NCBI GenBank assembly: GCA_000447185.1
Contig: KE647277.1
Coordinates: forward strand, 60,055-93,915
Length of the DNA stretch: 33,861 nucleotides
DNA from: Vairimorpha apis BRL 01
Lineage: Eukaryota; Microsporidia; Nosematidae
Reading direction: 5' to 3'
The notes beneath the pieces were generated by a model. The model was not told the origin of the DNA. It saw nothing but the letters and a program-made list of their open reading frames with translations, and did no database searches. A program made the translations under genes and the position numbers. This document shows positions 10,044 through 20,682 of the stretch, piece after piece (within the stretch, counting starts at the first letter, position 1; the number at the start of each line of letters is the position of its first letter).

Positions 10044-11063
10044 TTAAACTAACGCTTTTAAAAATGTAATTTCTTCTAGACCATATCTAATTTTGAGGTA
10101 ACTTACTAAAAGTGATAGGTAAGAAGCACATGCTTCTTCACTTTTCAATATTGCAGCACGTCTAAGAGAGCTATTTCCAGTCTCGTTAAACGATTTATGC
10201 ATTGTTAAAAGCATACATTCAATTTTAAATTCAATATTAGTAAGTCCTCTTCCCATTTCCGTTCTGGGAAGGTATAGTCTTTCTTTACATGCTGGCTGTA
10301 AATGAACTTGGTACTTAATTAGTACCTGACGGATGTCATGATCAAGACTTTTAAAATCACTAGGTTCAAGTTTTACGAGTCCTACGTGGTAGTTTATAAC
10401 TGAAATTGCATGCTCATTGATGGCTCGAATCATGTTCTTACCATTGAGTTTAGTCATGCACAGTTTTTCTACCCGACAAAGTATTTCCTTCCTAACTTTT
10501 TCGAAATAATCTCTTTTGACTATACTAATGGAGTCTTCCGTTTTTCTTAGGTATTTATAACCTTGATGGCCTTTCAATATAACTGCATCGCTTTCACACC
10601 CTGTACAATTATTAGCTGATTTTTCCCGGTTCATCTTAAGTCCTACAGTCGCAAAGAATTTTTTAATTTCTTCGTTCATTGACTTGAGAGTTACATCTGG
10701 CTTGTGCAAGAAGCTTTAGATCATCAATAAACAGCAGGTGGTTAGTTATAAAGTCTTTTTCTTTCAAATTAATTTCTACTTTGGGATACAGTGAGTTAAG
10801 TTTCCTACTCAACGGGTCCATACATAGAACAAATAGTAAAGGTGATAGAGAGTCTCCTTGTAAAATTCCTCTCTCTATCTTTTTCTCCAGGATTGTTTCC
10901 ACTCCCGACTTTATCTCAATGTGCCACTGGCTGATAATACTTTCAAGGAAAGTAACTATCCATTGAGGGAGATTTAATTTACTTACGCATGCTAATAGAT
11001 ATTTATGGTCTACTGAATCTTAGGTCTTTTTAACATCTATCCACATGGTTTTCAGTTTGTTAC
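10044..11063 (-). pseudogene. Retrotransposon reverse transcriptase, core and thumb (broken)
   Basis: The minus-strand translation contains motif A (MWIDVKKT-stop-DSVDH), then LNLPQWIVTFLESII, GILQGDSLSPLLFVLCMDPL (fingers/palm block 4) and FIDD at 10731-10720, the catalytic F/Y-x-D-D box. A frameshift near 10700 leads into the thumb frame down to 10044 (GLKMNREKSA, GYKYL, LNGKNMIRAINEHAISVINY, CKERLYLPR, EMGRGL). A TAA at 11022-11020 lies inside motif A. Open pieces begin at GTG or TTG, not ATG, so they are fragments of one ORF. The family is the single-ORF non-LTR class with a C-terminal restriction-like endonuclease. The element is dead as assembled. Confidence 0.9.
10826..11063. repeat. 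238-bp direct duplication, left copy
   Basis: It is identical to 12139-12376 except for 4 substitutions that I can count, with no indels. It covers RT motif A to block 4. The right copy starts exactly at the end of the N gap. Confidence 0.95.
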
Positions 11064-11360
11064 TGTTGTAGGCAGACCTAAAGCTGTCTGTTTTAGATCA
11101 GGTTTGAGATCGTAAACCTATGTGTTGATGTGAAACAATCAACACCATTTAGCTATAAAAAGAAAACCTTCTTCAACATCATGTTTAGTCCGAACAGCAA
11201 CAACAATTTGGCGACAGCGCAAAACCTCGTAATCACATTTGAGAGTGATACGAAGATGGACCCCGAAGTATACATCAGGAATATACAAGAGTTGGGGATA
11301 ATCAAGGGATGGGACGAGTCGAAAACGATGTACGCATTCAGAATGGGAATGCGAGGAGAA
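11064..11360 (+). mobile_element. LTR-retrotransposon-like fragment with gag start
   Basis: The non-LTR element sequence ends at 11063 and is replaced by TGTTGTAGG..., a typical LTR 5-prime start. A plus-strand frame with its first ATG at 11181 reads MFSPNSNNN, then KMDPEVYIRNIQELG, GWDESKTMYAFRMGMRGE before running into N at 11361. The pattern (D-P-E-x-Y/F-I/L-R-x-hydrophobic, then GWxxxxK, then RGE) resembles Ty3/gypsy-type Gag capsid regions. The base composition is clearly more G+C-rich than the genes around it. The leader between 11064 and 11180 is only about 117 nt and contains a TGTTGAT...ATCAACA hairpin (11123-11145 region). No primer-binding site was identified. The rest is lost in the gap. 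Confidence 0.6.
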
Positions 11361-12138
11361 NNNNNNNNNNNNNNNNNNNNNNNNNNNNNNNNNNNNNNNN
11401 NNNNNNNNNNNNNNNNNNNNNNNNNNNNNNNNNNNNNNNNNNNNNNNNNNNNNNNNNNNNNNNNNNNNNNNNNNNNNNNNNNNNNNNNNNNNNNNNNNNN
11501 NNNNNNNNNNNNNNNNNNNNNNNNNNNNNNNNNNNNNNNNNNNNNNNNNNNNNNNNNNNNNNNNNNNNNNNNNNNNNNNNNNNNNNNNNNNNNNNNNNNN
11601 NNNNNNNNNNNNNNNNNNNNNNNNNNNNNNNNNNNNNNNNNNNNNNNNNNNNNNNNNNNNNNNNNNNNNNNNNNNNNNNNNNNNNNNNNNNNNNNNNNNN
11701 NNNNNNNNNNNNNNNNNNNNNNNNNNNNNNNNNNNNNNNNNNNNNNNNNNNNNNNNNNNNNNNNNNNNNNNNNNNNNNNNNNNNNNNNNNNNNNNNNNNN
11801 NNNNNNNNNNNNNNNNNNNNNNNNNNNNNNNNNNNNNNNNNNNNNNNNNNNNNNNNNNNNNNNNNNNNNNNNNNNNNNNNNNNNNNNNNNNNNNNNNNNN
11901 NNNNNNNNNNNNNNNNNNNNNNNNNNNNNNNNNNNNNNNNNNNNNNNNNNNNNNNNNNNNNNNNNNNNNNNNNNNNNNNNNNNNNNNNNNNNNNNNNNNN
12001 NNNNNNNNNNNNNNNNNNNNNNNNNNNNNNNNNNNNNNNNNNNNNNNNNNNNNNNNNNNNNNNNNNNNNNNNNNNNNNNNNNNNNNNNNNNNNNNNNNNN
12101 NNNNNNNNNNNNNNNNNNNNNNNNNNNNNNNNNNNNNN
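11361..12138. other. Assembly gap (778 N)
   Basis: A run of 778 unknown bases. The left edge is in gag-like sequence on the plus strand; the right edge is in minus-strand reverse transcriptase sequence. Any frame that spans it is an artefact. Confidence 1.
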
Positions 12139-12376
12139 AGAACAAATAGTAAAGGTGATAGAGAGTCTCCTTGTAAAATTCCTCTCTCTATCTTTTTCTC
12201 CAGGATTGTTTCCACTCCAGACTTTATCTCAATGTGCCACTGGCTGATAATACTTTCAAGGAAAGTAACTATCCATTGAGGGAGATTTAATTTACTTACG
12301 CATGCTAATAGATATCTATGTTCTACTGAATCTTAGGACTTTTTAACATCTATCCACATGGTTTTCAGTTTGTTAC
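12139..12376. repeat. 238-bp direct duplication, right copy
   Basis: It matches 10826-11063 with 4 mismatches. Its left end coincides with the contig edge, so the duplication may extend into the gap or may reflect two contig ends covering the same locus or two alleles. Confidence 0.95.
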
Positions 12377-12870
12377 CATGTTCCTTATTGATTGCTATGT
12401 TAACCATAGTTTGTTCTTTGGCTCCTTGCACGTTTATAACTTACCCATCTGGTTTTCAGCCAACAACTCTCCTCTCTCTACTATTAACTGCATAACCTTC
12501 GTCGTGCATTTTGTTGTTAGTTTGTAGAGATTAGACATACATGTGATAGGTAAAAGTCGCTACCACGTGTTGGAACACCTCTCGGTATCAGGTATGTCAA
12601 ACCTTTGTAAAACCAAGATTCGGTATTTTCCCCTTTTAAACATATCTCCTTTATAACCTTATAAAGGAATGGATGAATACTTTCACATTTCTTAATAAAG
12701 AAATTGTAAATGCCATCGCATCCAGCAGCTTTCCAATTTGGAAGATATTTAATAATATCAATAAATTCTGCATATGTAGGTAAAAGTTTTTGATCATTTG
12801 TATCATGGACGTACTCCATAAGATAAGCTTCGAAGGTTCTATTTGTATCTATATCATCATTTCTTTCCAA
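12139..12870 (-). pseudogene. Retrotransposon reverse transcriptase, N-terminal part (broken)
   Basis: The frame 12870-12517 contains LPNWKAAGCDGIYNFFIKKC and WFYKGLTYLIPRG...PTRGSDF, the RT-0/RT-1 finger blocks. A frameshift at about 12555 moves to PITCMSNLYKLTTKCTTKVM, followed by LAENQMG and another break at the TAA after MGKL. It resumes as VQGAKEQTMVNIAINKEHGN and runs into motif A (MWIDVKKS-stop-DSVEH), where TAA at 12335-12333 occupies the same codon as in the left copy. The sequence continues to the gap through GILQGDSLSPLLFV. The ORF piece starts at TTG, directly after two stops, so no start is assigned. Together with 9066-11063 it would make one element. Confidence 0.88.
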
Positions 12871-13942
12871 TTATTAGACCAGAAGTTTTCTATATCTACT
12901 TTACTCACATCATGATTAACTTCTTGAGCACCTCTGAGTTTCCTATAGAAATTGCTTCTATATAGCTCAAAGCTTTAATTTTACACTCTATATTCTCTGC
13001 GTCGGTTAGCGACCTCCAGCTTTTTCGAATATACAGCTGCTCTTTCGCTAAAGATAGCTATAGCTTTAGAAGTATCTTGATGTAAACATGCAAGCATATT
13101 CACCTCTCTCATATACTTCTTAGCGTCGCGCTTTTCTTCATTTGAGAGTTTTCCAAAGGCTCGAACCTTTTCTAAAAGCTTCACCTTACTTTCAAGTAAA
13201 GAAATCTTACATTTAATGCTTTCGACCCATTTTGATGGTTTAGCGTCTTTACAGGTAGTCTCCTGATAGCAAATCTGTGCTGCTGCAGTATCCGCGCTAT
13301 ATCGGACATTGAATTCGGTGGGTGATTACTAACATGTTCTTGTACAGATTTGATAGTTGCATCAAGCTTTATGGAATCAACTTTCAACAATGGAATTTTT
13401 CGCGTTCTTTCCATTTTTTCCACACTGTTTTTTTCAGGATTGCAAGCTTCTCTTTAAAAATATTGATTTCAAATAAATTTAACCAATTAAAATGCTACAC
13501 TCCTTTTCCACTATTTCGGTTTTCCTCCTTTTATTATTGTCCAATTTATACTCTCGGGCTAAGTATTGTTTCCCATTATTACTAGTGAGAGCTTGTTTTG
13601 CTCTACTGATAAACTCTTGGGCTTCCATGTAAGTTAAGAACCTCCTACAGAAGACATCGTTAGCTTTTTTTCAATCTCCTCTTGGCACTCTTCCAAACCT
13701 ATTATAAACTGCTAAGTACATTTTTTGAGGCCATTCTTCTTTAATAGACTCGATACTTGTAAGGATCGAATCTAGAGTTTCGGAAGTGGAAAAGAGGAAT
13801 TATTAGCTTTTTTATTACCGTCCTCTTCAGTAATACTAACATTGTCGTCTATCGTCGCTTCAACAGTTTTTAAATGTTTTGTTTTGTTTTCTCCTGTTTG
13901 CTCTGTCTTTACCCCATTTATTAATAATGTTAATACAAACAT
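12871..13942 (-). pseudogene. Retrotransposon ORF N-terminal region (broken)
   Basis: Successive minus-strand pieces appear in alternating frames. They are: from the ATG at 13942 (MFVLTLLINGVKTEQTGENK, hydrophobic then charged); about 13760-13425 (MYLAVYNRFGRVPRGD, then FLTYMEAQEFISRAKQAL); 13423-13181 (MEKMERTRKIPLLKVDSIKL); and 13184-12981 (LLEKVRAFGKLSNEEKRD). A stop-interrupted part at 12980-12871 contains ELYRSNFYRKLRGAQEVNHD and IENFWSN, the latter typical of the linker before the RT of this class. Stops and shifts separate the pieces. The first 10 codons look like a signal peptide rather than a nucleic-acid-binding protein, raising the possibility that the element joined a secreted-protein 5-prime end. 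Base composition changes from A/T-dominated to mixed at about 13915. Confidence 0.7.
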
Positions 13943-13981
13943 ATAAAAAAAATTATTTAATTTATAAAATTTTATAAACAA

Positions 13982-14400
13982 ATGATCTTTTTAATGTCAT
14001 TTATCTTATTTAATTATAACCATTCTTATTAAATATATTTTTCGTTTTATTTGTATGAATACGGTTGCATCGTACATATTAAAATTTGTTTAATTATTTT
14101 TCAAATTTATTTTATTTTTATAAATAATTTTGTAATAAATAAAATTCATATTATTAAGTCAAAATTATTACTTAAATTTTGTTTTCATTTAATTTAAGTC
14201 TTAATTTTTAAAAATATTATGCTTTATTAGTTAAATATAAACAAATTAAGCTTATACTTTTAAGACTTACCTTTATTATAAAAAAAAATTAAAGTAATAA
14301 TTCTTTTAAATCATTAAAATTAAAAAAATTAAATAAGAAAAATAATTTTTATCACAGAATTATAAAAAAAACCTTAAAATTAAAAATATATCTTTTACAT
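13982..14400. other. A/T-rich spacer
   Basis: It lies between the retrotransposon 5-prime end and the family B pseudogene stop. Nothing recognisable was seen. Confidence 0.5.
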
Positions 14401-15677
14401 TTAATGTAAAATACAAAAAATAAAATCATCTTCACATTTTTCAACTAATTTTTTCAATTCTTTTTTTACTAAAACTTTAGTATCATCAACATATTTCTTA
14501 ACATTTTCACAATCTTTTAATTGTAATTCCATAAAGTCTTTTTCATCAATTTTATCTTTAAAATGTAAAATTCTATTATCAACATGTTTAAACATAGAAT
14601 TTTTATACTTTTGTAAATAATAGTGAATAATGTTTTTGTAAAATCAAAAACATCCTGAAGTTCTTCTCGACCTTTTGATAATATTTCCTCATTTTTTGTA
14701 CTCCAATTTTTACTATCTTTTAAAAGCCACATTTTGATATCTTCAACGCTTAAATTATCTTTTTTTGTAATTGGAATATATTGCTTTAAAACAGAATATC
14801 GATTATTGTCATATTTAGAGCTATCTTTTTTGTTCTTAATTACTTTAACATTTTCTTCGACAACTAATTCACCATTTTCTTCAATAATTAATTTACCTTC
14901 TTGTTCTTTTATATGTATACTTTTTCTCTTTTCATTCATTTCAATATCTTCTTCAGCTATTACCTTTCCTGTTTCACTTACAAACTTAACTTCTTCTTTT
15001 CTTGTCATAAAATTTCCATCATCTACAATAAACTTTATTTTTCTTTTACAAATAAATTATTTTCTTTTTTATTAATCATTTCGATTTCTTTTTTTCCAAC
15101 AACTTCTTCATCTTTATTAAGTTGCAAATTTTTATGCACCTCTTTTTTAATAAGATTTTTTTCTAAATTAAAATCTGATAAAGTTAAGGTAAAATCTTTT
15201 TTAAATTCTTATAACTTTTTTTAAAAATTTTTGAAATTTATCCCATAAAAGTTCAACTTCATCAATTAATATTATTTTATAATGAAATTTCAATGATGGT
15301 ATATTATCTGTTATATAATTAGCTAATTTTTGACGATAGTGTGTATGCATTAATTTCTCTATATCTTCGTTCATGTTATTTAATGTTGTTTTACAAATAT
15401 TATGAATATTGGGATTTTCATTTGAATACACTTTGTTATCCAATAAAATACGATCAAAAGCAAAAGTTAAATATTGTGAGTCAATAATTATTTCCTTTAA
15501 ATCTGTATTAAAAATGCTTTTACCATTAAGGCTTTCACTTAAGTTTGCTTTATTATCAAACAAAGTATTATTTGCAGTTAAAGATATGTCTCTTGATCCT
15601 TGAACTGTTTTAAATGAAACAACAAAACATAATGCAATAATAACAAATAAACTCATAATAATAGCTAATATTTTCAT
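14401..15677 (-). pseudogene. Frameshifted paralogue of the 426-aa secreted protein
   Basis: This spans 1277 nt against 1281 nt for the intact copy at 27330-28610 and aligns along the whole length. The start MKILAIIMSLFVIIALCFVV matches MKILTIIMSLFVIITLCFVV; SDSQYLT/FAFDRILL, NIHNICKTTLN, HTHYRQKLANYI and the C-terminus KCEDDFIFCILH also match. Three frame breaks are visible: near 15220 (after KFLKKVIRI), near 15045 (one base lost before the segment that continues to MTRKEEVKFVSETG) and near 14645 (after LQDVFDFTKT). Between the breaks the frame is well conserved, so decay is recent, or the assembly has indel errors. It keeps a CCC motif 1 nt before its ATG. Function of the family unknown; a secreted or signal-anchored protein is predicted. 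Confidence 0.9.
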
Positions 15678-15678
15678 A

Positions 15679-15681
15679 GGG
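15679..15681 (-). promoter_or_regulatory. CCC start-proximal motif
   Basis: Minus-strand leader TTAATCCCTATG, with one base between CCC and ATG, the same spacing as in the intact paralogue at 27330. Confidence 0.65.
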
Positions 15682-18600
15682 ATTAATTTTAGTTTTCTTT
15701 TATATGTTTTTAATTTTTTATGATGATTGTTAATTTTGATAAAAAATTTTATTAATTACGTTTTATATTAAACATTTAAGTCAATACATTATTAATCGAT
15801 AAATTTTAATAATATTTTATTTAAGGTAATTTCTAAAATGGTTAAATATTTTGATAGGTTAAATAAAAAATATTGTTAACATATTTAAAATATTTGAATT
15901 TAAAAGAATAGTTATCAATTTCTTTAAAAAAAATTTAAAATTTTGATAAATGAAATAATATAAAATTTTATATAATTATATCACAAATTAAAAAAAAACA
16001 ATTTAACTTTAAATAAAGTAAATTTTTATTTTAATAAATTTAATTTTAAAACTGTTTTGATATTTATATAAAAAAACTATGATTTTTATTTTTTCAAAAT
16101 AAAATATATATATAAATATTTTGATTACATTTTTTATTTATGATTTTTTAATAAAAATATTTAACTTAATTTAAAAAAAAATTAATTTAAGATATTATCA
16201 AAAGAAAATCTTTTAAACCTAAAATATATTTAGTTTTATAAACCAACTTTATTAATTATAACTCTAATACTTTTTAGTTAATCATTTAAATACAAATTTA
16301 AAAAATTTATTTAAAATTTTTTGAAAATATATCAATAATTTCTTTTTATTTTTTTTATTTCTATCTATCTTTTATATTGATAAGACATCTTATAAAACTT
16401 ACATTAAATTAATTTGTTTTATAGTTTTTTTAGTTCTTTAAACTTTTAAAATTCTAATAAGTTTTTAAATCAACTTCTACGAATATTTTTTCAACTAGAC
16501 TTATATAAAAGCACAACATTTCAATGAACATTTTTTAATTGAGATTTTAAAAAAAAATATTTTTTTGAATTTAATTTAATTCTAGTTTTTTAAAATTAAA
16601 TTATTTCAAATGTTTATCTAAACTATTTAATTAAGAGCTTTGTTTTTAAACAAAGATTTAATATCTATTTTTTTATATCTTAGTGATTAACAATTGTTTT
16701 TTTAATGTTTAATTTTTGTGCAATAGTTTTCAAAACATATTATATATAATGTAAAAAAATTAAAAAGTTTTTTTTTATCTTAAATAATAAACATTATTGT
16801 TAAATTAACATAAATAATAAGTTACATTTAAAAAGTATTTTTTTATCATATATCGTACGTATTTTTATATTCAATATGTTTTAATATGTTATACAAAAAT
16901 TTTTTATTATTAAGTTGTTTCTCTCAAAAAATTAAACGATATAATAATAAAAAATCTTATTTTATATACAATCAAATAATTCATTAAAGATAAAATAAAT
17001 AAATGGTTGTATAATTTTTTTATTTTTGATATATTTAGTTTTACATAGGTAAGTTATATATTTTCTGCTTAGATTAATTACATTTTTAGTTTTAAAATTA
17101 CAGTATTTCATATATATTTAGATATGGTAAAATAAAAATTTCTAAAATTATTTCTATTTATGAGATGTAAATTAAAATTCACTAAGATAGATTTGTAATA
17201 ATATTTTTTCTTTTTCAAATATGTTTATTAAATCAAAGGTAAATTTAAAGATAAAATTTTGTTATAATTTGAAATTTTTTTTAAATTATTTTTTTTAAAA
17301 CATTTGATGAAAAATTTTTTTTGTTGAAAATGTTTAAACTAAAATTTATTTTTGCTATGTTTGTAATATTTCATTATAGATTTTAAAAATAATTTTTACA
17401 CATATCTTTATATATTCTATGATTAAAAAATACATGTTTTTTTTGATTATTGTTAAAAAGTTCTATCTATAAAATAAAACTAATTTTTCTACATATTATT
17501 TTTTATTTTTTTAAATGTTTATATGATATGAATGTAATCACAATTAATAATTCATTTTTCTATATTTATTATCTTTTGAATTTGTTGTTTATAATATACA
17601 ATTTCTTATTTAAACATTATCTTTGATGTTTAAGATTAAAAATAAAGCATTCAACTTTTTACTTCTATTTTCATATTCCTTCAATTACCCTATTTTAATA
17701 ATTTTATAAATTTATTATTTTATCTATTTTATCTATTTTATCTATTTTTAAATTTCTTGTATGAGTAAATTAATATATCTTGTTTTAAATATTATTTGTT
17801 CTATTTACCAAATTTATTATCGTTAAATATTTTAATAATTTTTTAATTTTTTTATTCATTATTTTATATTTTAAAAGATATAAAAAAATTCTGATTTTAT
17901 TTGTTCAACATAATTTAATAAAATATTTAGTTATATATTGTAATAAATTTATAAAAATTCTCAATTGCTTATGTTTAAATATTGTAATGGTTAATTTATT
18001 TGATAATAAAATTAAATTATCTTTTTCATTTTTTTTTATATTTAAGCTTTACAAACACATAGATCGTGTCATTAGATTCAATAAACATGCATAAACTCAT
18101 TTTGTGTGAAGGTTTTTATTTTTTTCAAATATTTAAAAATCTTTCTATTTTGTTTTTATATAAATAATAATTTTTTTAATTTCGTGTATACTCTGACTTG
18201 TGTGTCAATATAAACACTATCTAATGCTTTAATATTCATAAATGTAGTTTGTTTTATTAATTTAGATTTTTTTGATTTTTTAATGAAAAAAATGTATATT
18301 AATATTTGTTTTGATAGTTCAAGCATTTCAAATATATAAATTACTCAAATAAACAACCTATTTAATTATATAGTTTATATACATATTAGTTAACTTTTGT
18401 TTAATTTTTTCTATTATTTTTTATAAATTAATAAATTCTTTTTTTTATCAAGAGGATTTTTTTGATTCATTTTCTATCAAATAAAATACCTATAATGAAT
18501 TAAATTTTATAAATCATTTTAAAGAACTAACCTACTAAAAAATTTTTACTTAATAATTGTATTAACATGTTTATATTCAATACTATTTTAATATGTCTTT

Positions 18601-20308
18601 ATATTTATTATAAATTTTTGTGTTTTTTTGTATGCATCTATTGTTAAGTAAAAATTTATTTTTTTAAATATTTTTAAACAAAAATTATATTTATTACTTA
18701 ATGTAGAAATTATTTTATATCATTATATTTTAACGTAAAATTGTAGATAAATATTCTATCATTGTTTATATGCGTGTTTTTTTAAAATTTTATTTAATTT
18801 TTTTTGTAATTTAATCAAATAATTTAATTTAAACTTTCAAAAAAAAATTACACAAAAATTTTATTTATTTTAAGTTAATTTTCATAGATTTTCTTATTTA
18901 TATTAATTAAAACTTTTTTAATATTTAACTTATAAAAATATATTTATAAGAGAAATTTTTTTTGTTTAATGTTAAACAATACAAAATTTAGAATAGACCT
19001 TTGTATCCTAAAAATGACCTAAAATAACACATCATATAAAAAAGTTTGCCTATGAATTTTTACTTTCTAATAATATTTATGTAAAATAAACAATTAAATA
19101 TTTTCGATTTAAATTATTAACAGAAAATAGTTGCTATTAATTTATTTAACAAAAAGTACTATAAAATGTATTTTTATATGAGTATAAAAATGATCTTGAA
19201 TGGTAGAATTTTTTAATGCATTATGATTTTTCTTATATATAATGAAATTTTTTTGATAAGAAGCATTATAAAAAAAATTAAAAGAATTTAACAGATATAA
19301 AATATGTTTCAATTAAATTTTTTCTAAATTTATTATTTTTTATAAAAACTCGTTAATTTTTTTGAAGAGAACTTTTTATAAAAAAATTTAATAAATTAAA
19401 TTGTTTTCGATTTAGGTCAATATGTATTTGTAAAAAAAGTGTTTAATGTTTTATAAAAGGATATTCTAAATTTTTAAATGAAAATATTAAATTGTAAGGT
19501 ATTATAATTATTTATAATAAAGGATTTTTATTGTAATAAATTATAAAAATACAATTTATGATGTTTTATAAATAAGTTATGCTTTTAAATTTGTTGTTAT
19601 AAATTATCTGTAAATGTTTATATATTTTTTTAAATTTATAAAAAATTTAAATTTAATTTTAAAATTTAATCAAAATATGTGAAATTAATAATTTTTTGTA
19701 AATTTTACTAATATATTAAAATAAACAATATACTAAATTTTTTATTGTACATTTAATAAAATTAAACTTTTTATTTTATTTAAATATAATATTTATTAAA
19801 TATTATAAATAAATGTTAATGTTTTTTATTTTTATGTACTTTTAACATTTATGAATTATATAAGATTTAAGTTAAAATAAATGAAATCTTTATTAATTAT
19901 TTTCTGTTAATTTTATTTATAAAGTTAATTCAAATTATATAGTAAAAATTTAGCGATATTTAAAAATAAATATCATTTAAAATTTAAAAATATATGTATT
20001 TAAAATAAAATTGGTTGATAAGTTTATATTTACAGTTTTAATTATAATTAATTATAAATTAATCATTTTATTATAATTAAATTTATTAAAAAAAATTATA
20101 CATAAATATTAAAACTTTTTAAATTAAATATTAACAAACCATTTATAAATAATTTAATTTAAATTTAAAAATAGTAAAACTTTTTTAAACTAAATAATTA
20201 AAATAAGTAAAACATAGATTTATTAATTATATTTTTTTAAATTTACCAAATTAAAATATTTTAAAAGCTAAATTAATTTTTAAAATATAAATAAATATCA
20301 AAATTTTA
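15682..20308. other. 4.6-kb A/T-rich gene desert
   Basis: No frame longer than about 60 codons and no CCC-ATG pair was found. The only local features are a short tandem repeat at 17722 and a slightly G+C-richer patch around 18055-18230, whose minus strand has a 28-codon open stretch ending at FI. I could not relate that patch confidently to anything. Confidence 0.5.
17722..17748. repeat. 9-bp tandem repeat (ATCTATTTT x3)
   Basis: Three perfect copies of ATCTATTTT, flanked by partial units. A simple microsatellite. Confidence 0.85.
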
Positions 20309-20311
20309 CCC
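20309..20311 (+). promoter_or_regulatory. CCC start-proximal motif
   Basis: The leader is TTTTACCCATAAAATG, with a 5-nt spacer to the ATG at 20317. It is nearly the same leader as that of the minus-strand family genes. Confidence 0.65.
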
Positions 20312-20316
20312 ATAAA

Positions 20317-20682
20317 ATGATTTACATTTTTAAATTAATTTTACTATTATTTGTAATAAATTGTGAGAATTTGAAATTTGAAGATTTTCAATCCTTAAGA
20401 AATTTAGATAATGAAATTGATTCTAATTTTCTACCTAACATATTCGAAACTAATACTTTAACTAACCAACCTATCATTTTCAACACAATTGAATCGAATA
20501 ATTTTCATTTTATTGATTATAACTCTGATATACATAATCTTGAAACAACATTTTTAACTAACCTATCCAACTACACACTTTATCCCATCTATTTACTATA
20601 TCCATCTTATTTATTGTATCCAACCTACACATTATACCCTGTATACTTATTATATCCAACAAATTTATTTTACATGGCTTAA
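20317..20682 (+). CDS. Short secreted family protein with LYPxYL repeat tail
   Basis: An intact 121-residue frame. Residues 1-16 (MIYIFKLILLLFVINC) are the family signal peptide, closest in pattern to MNNIFKLIFDLFMTKC. Residues 17-87 are an N/F/T/E-rich hydrophilic region (for example NFHFIDYNSDIHNLETT). Residues 88-117 are five six-residue units (LYPIYL, LYPSYL, LYPTYT, LYPVYL, LYPTNL), and the protein ends FYMA. No long C-terminal transmembrane helix is present; the tyrosine/proline/leucine repeat might associate with membrane or wall material (inference). The start is supported by the CCC leader. The pseudogene at 3371-4007 is its probable paralogue. This is the only family member on the plus strand. 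Function unknown. Confidence 0.75.
   Translation: MIYIFKLILLLFVINCENLKFEDFQSLRNLDNEIDSNFLPNIFETNTLTNQPIIFNTIESNNFHFIDYNSDIHNLETTFLTNLSNYTLYPIYLLYPSYLLYPTYTLYPVYLLYPTNLFYMA
20578..20667 (+). repeat. Five 18-bp coding repeats
   Basis: Units such as ttattatatccaacctac encode L-Y-P-x-Y-L in frame. They differ by two bases from the minisatellite unit at 3371-3645 (ttattatattgaacctac on its minus strand). Confidence 0.85.

Noticed and set aside
11130..12247. Four long open frames spanning the N run on both strands
   Set aside because: Their length comes from unknown bases. Only the gag-like plus-strand start and the minus-strand RT end are real sequence.
18055..18240. Slightly G+C-richer patch with a 28-codon minus-strand frame (MNIKALDSVYIDTQ)
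   Set aside because: A weak resemblance to the retrotransposon linker (KIKALELYRSNF region) is too short to support a call.
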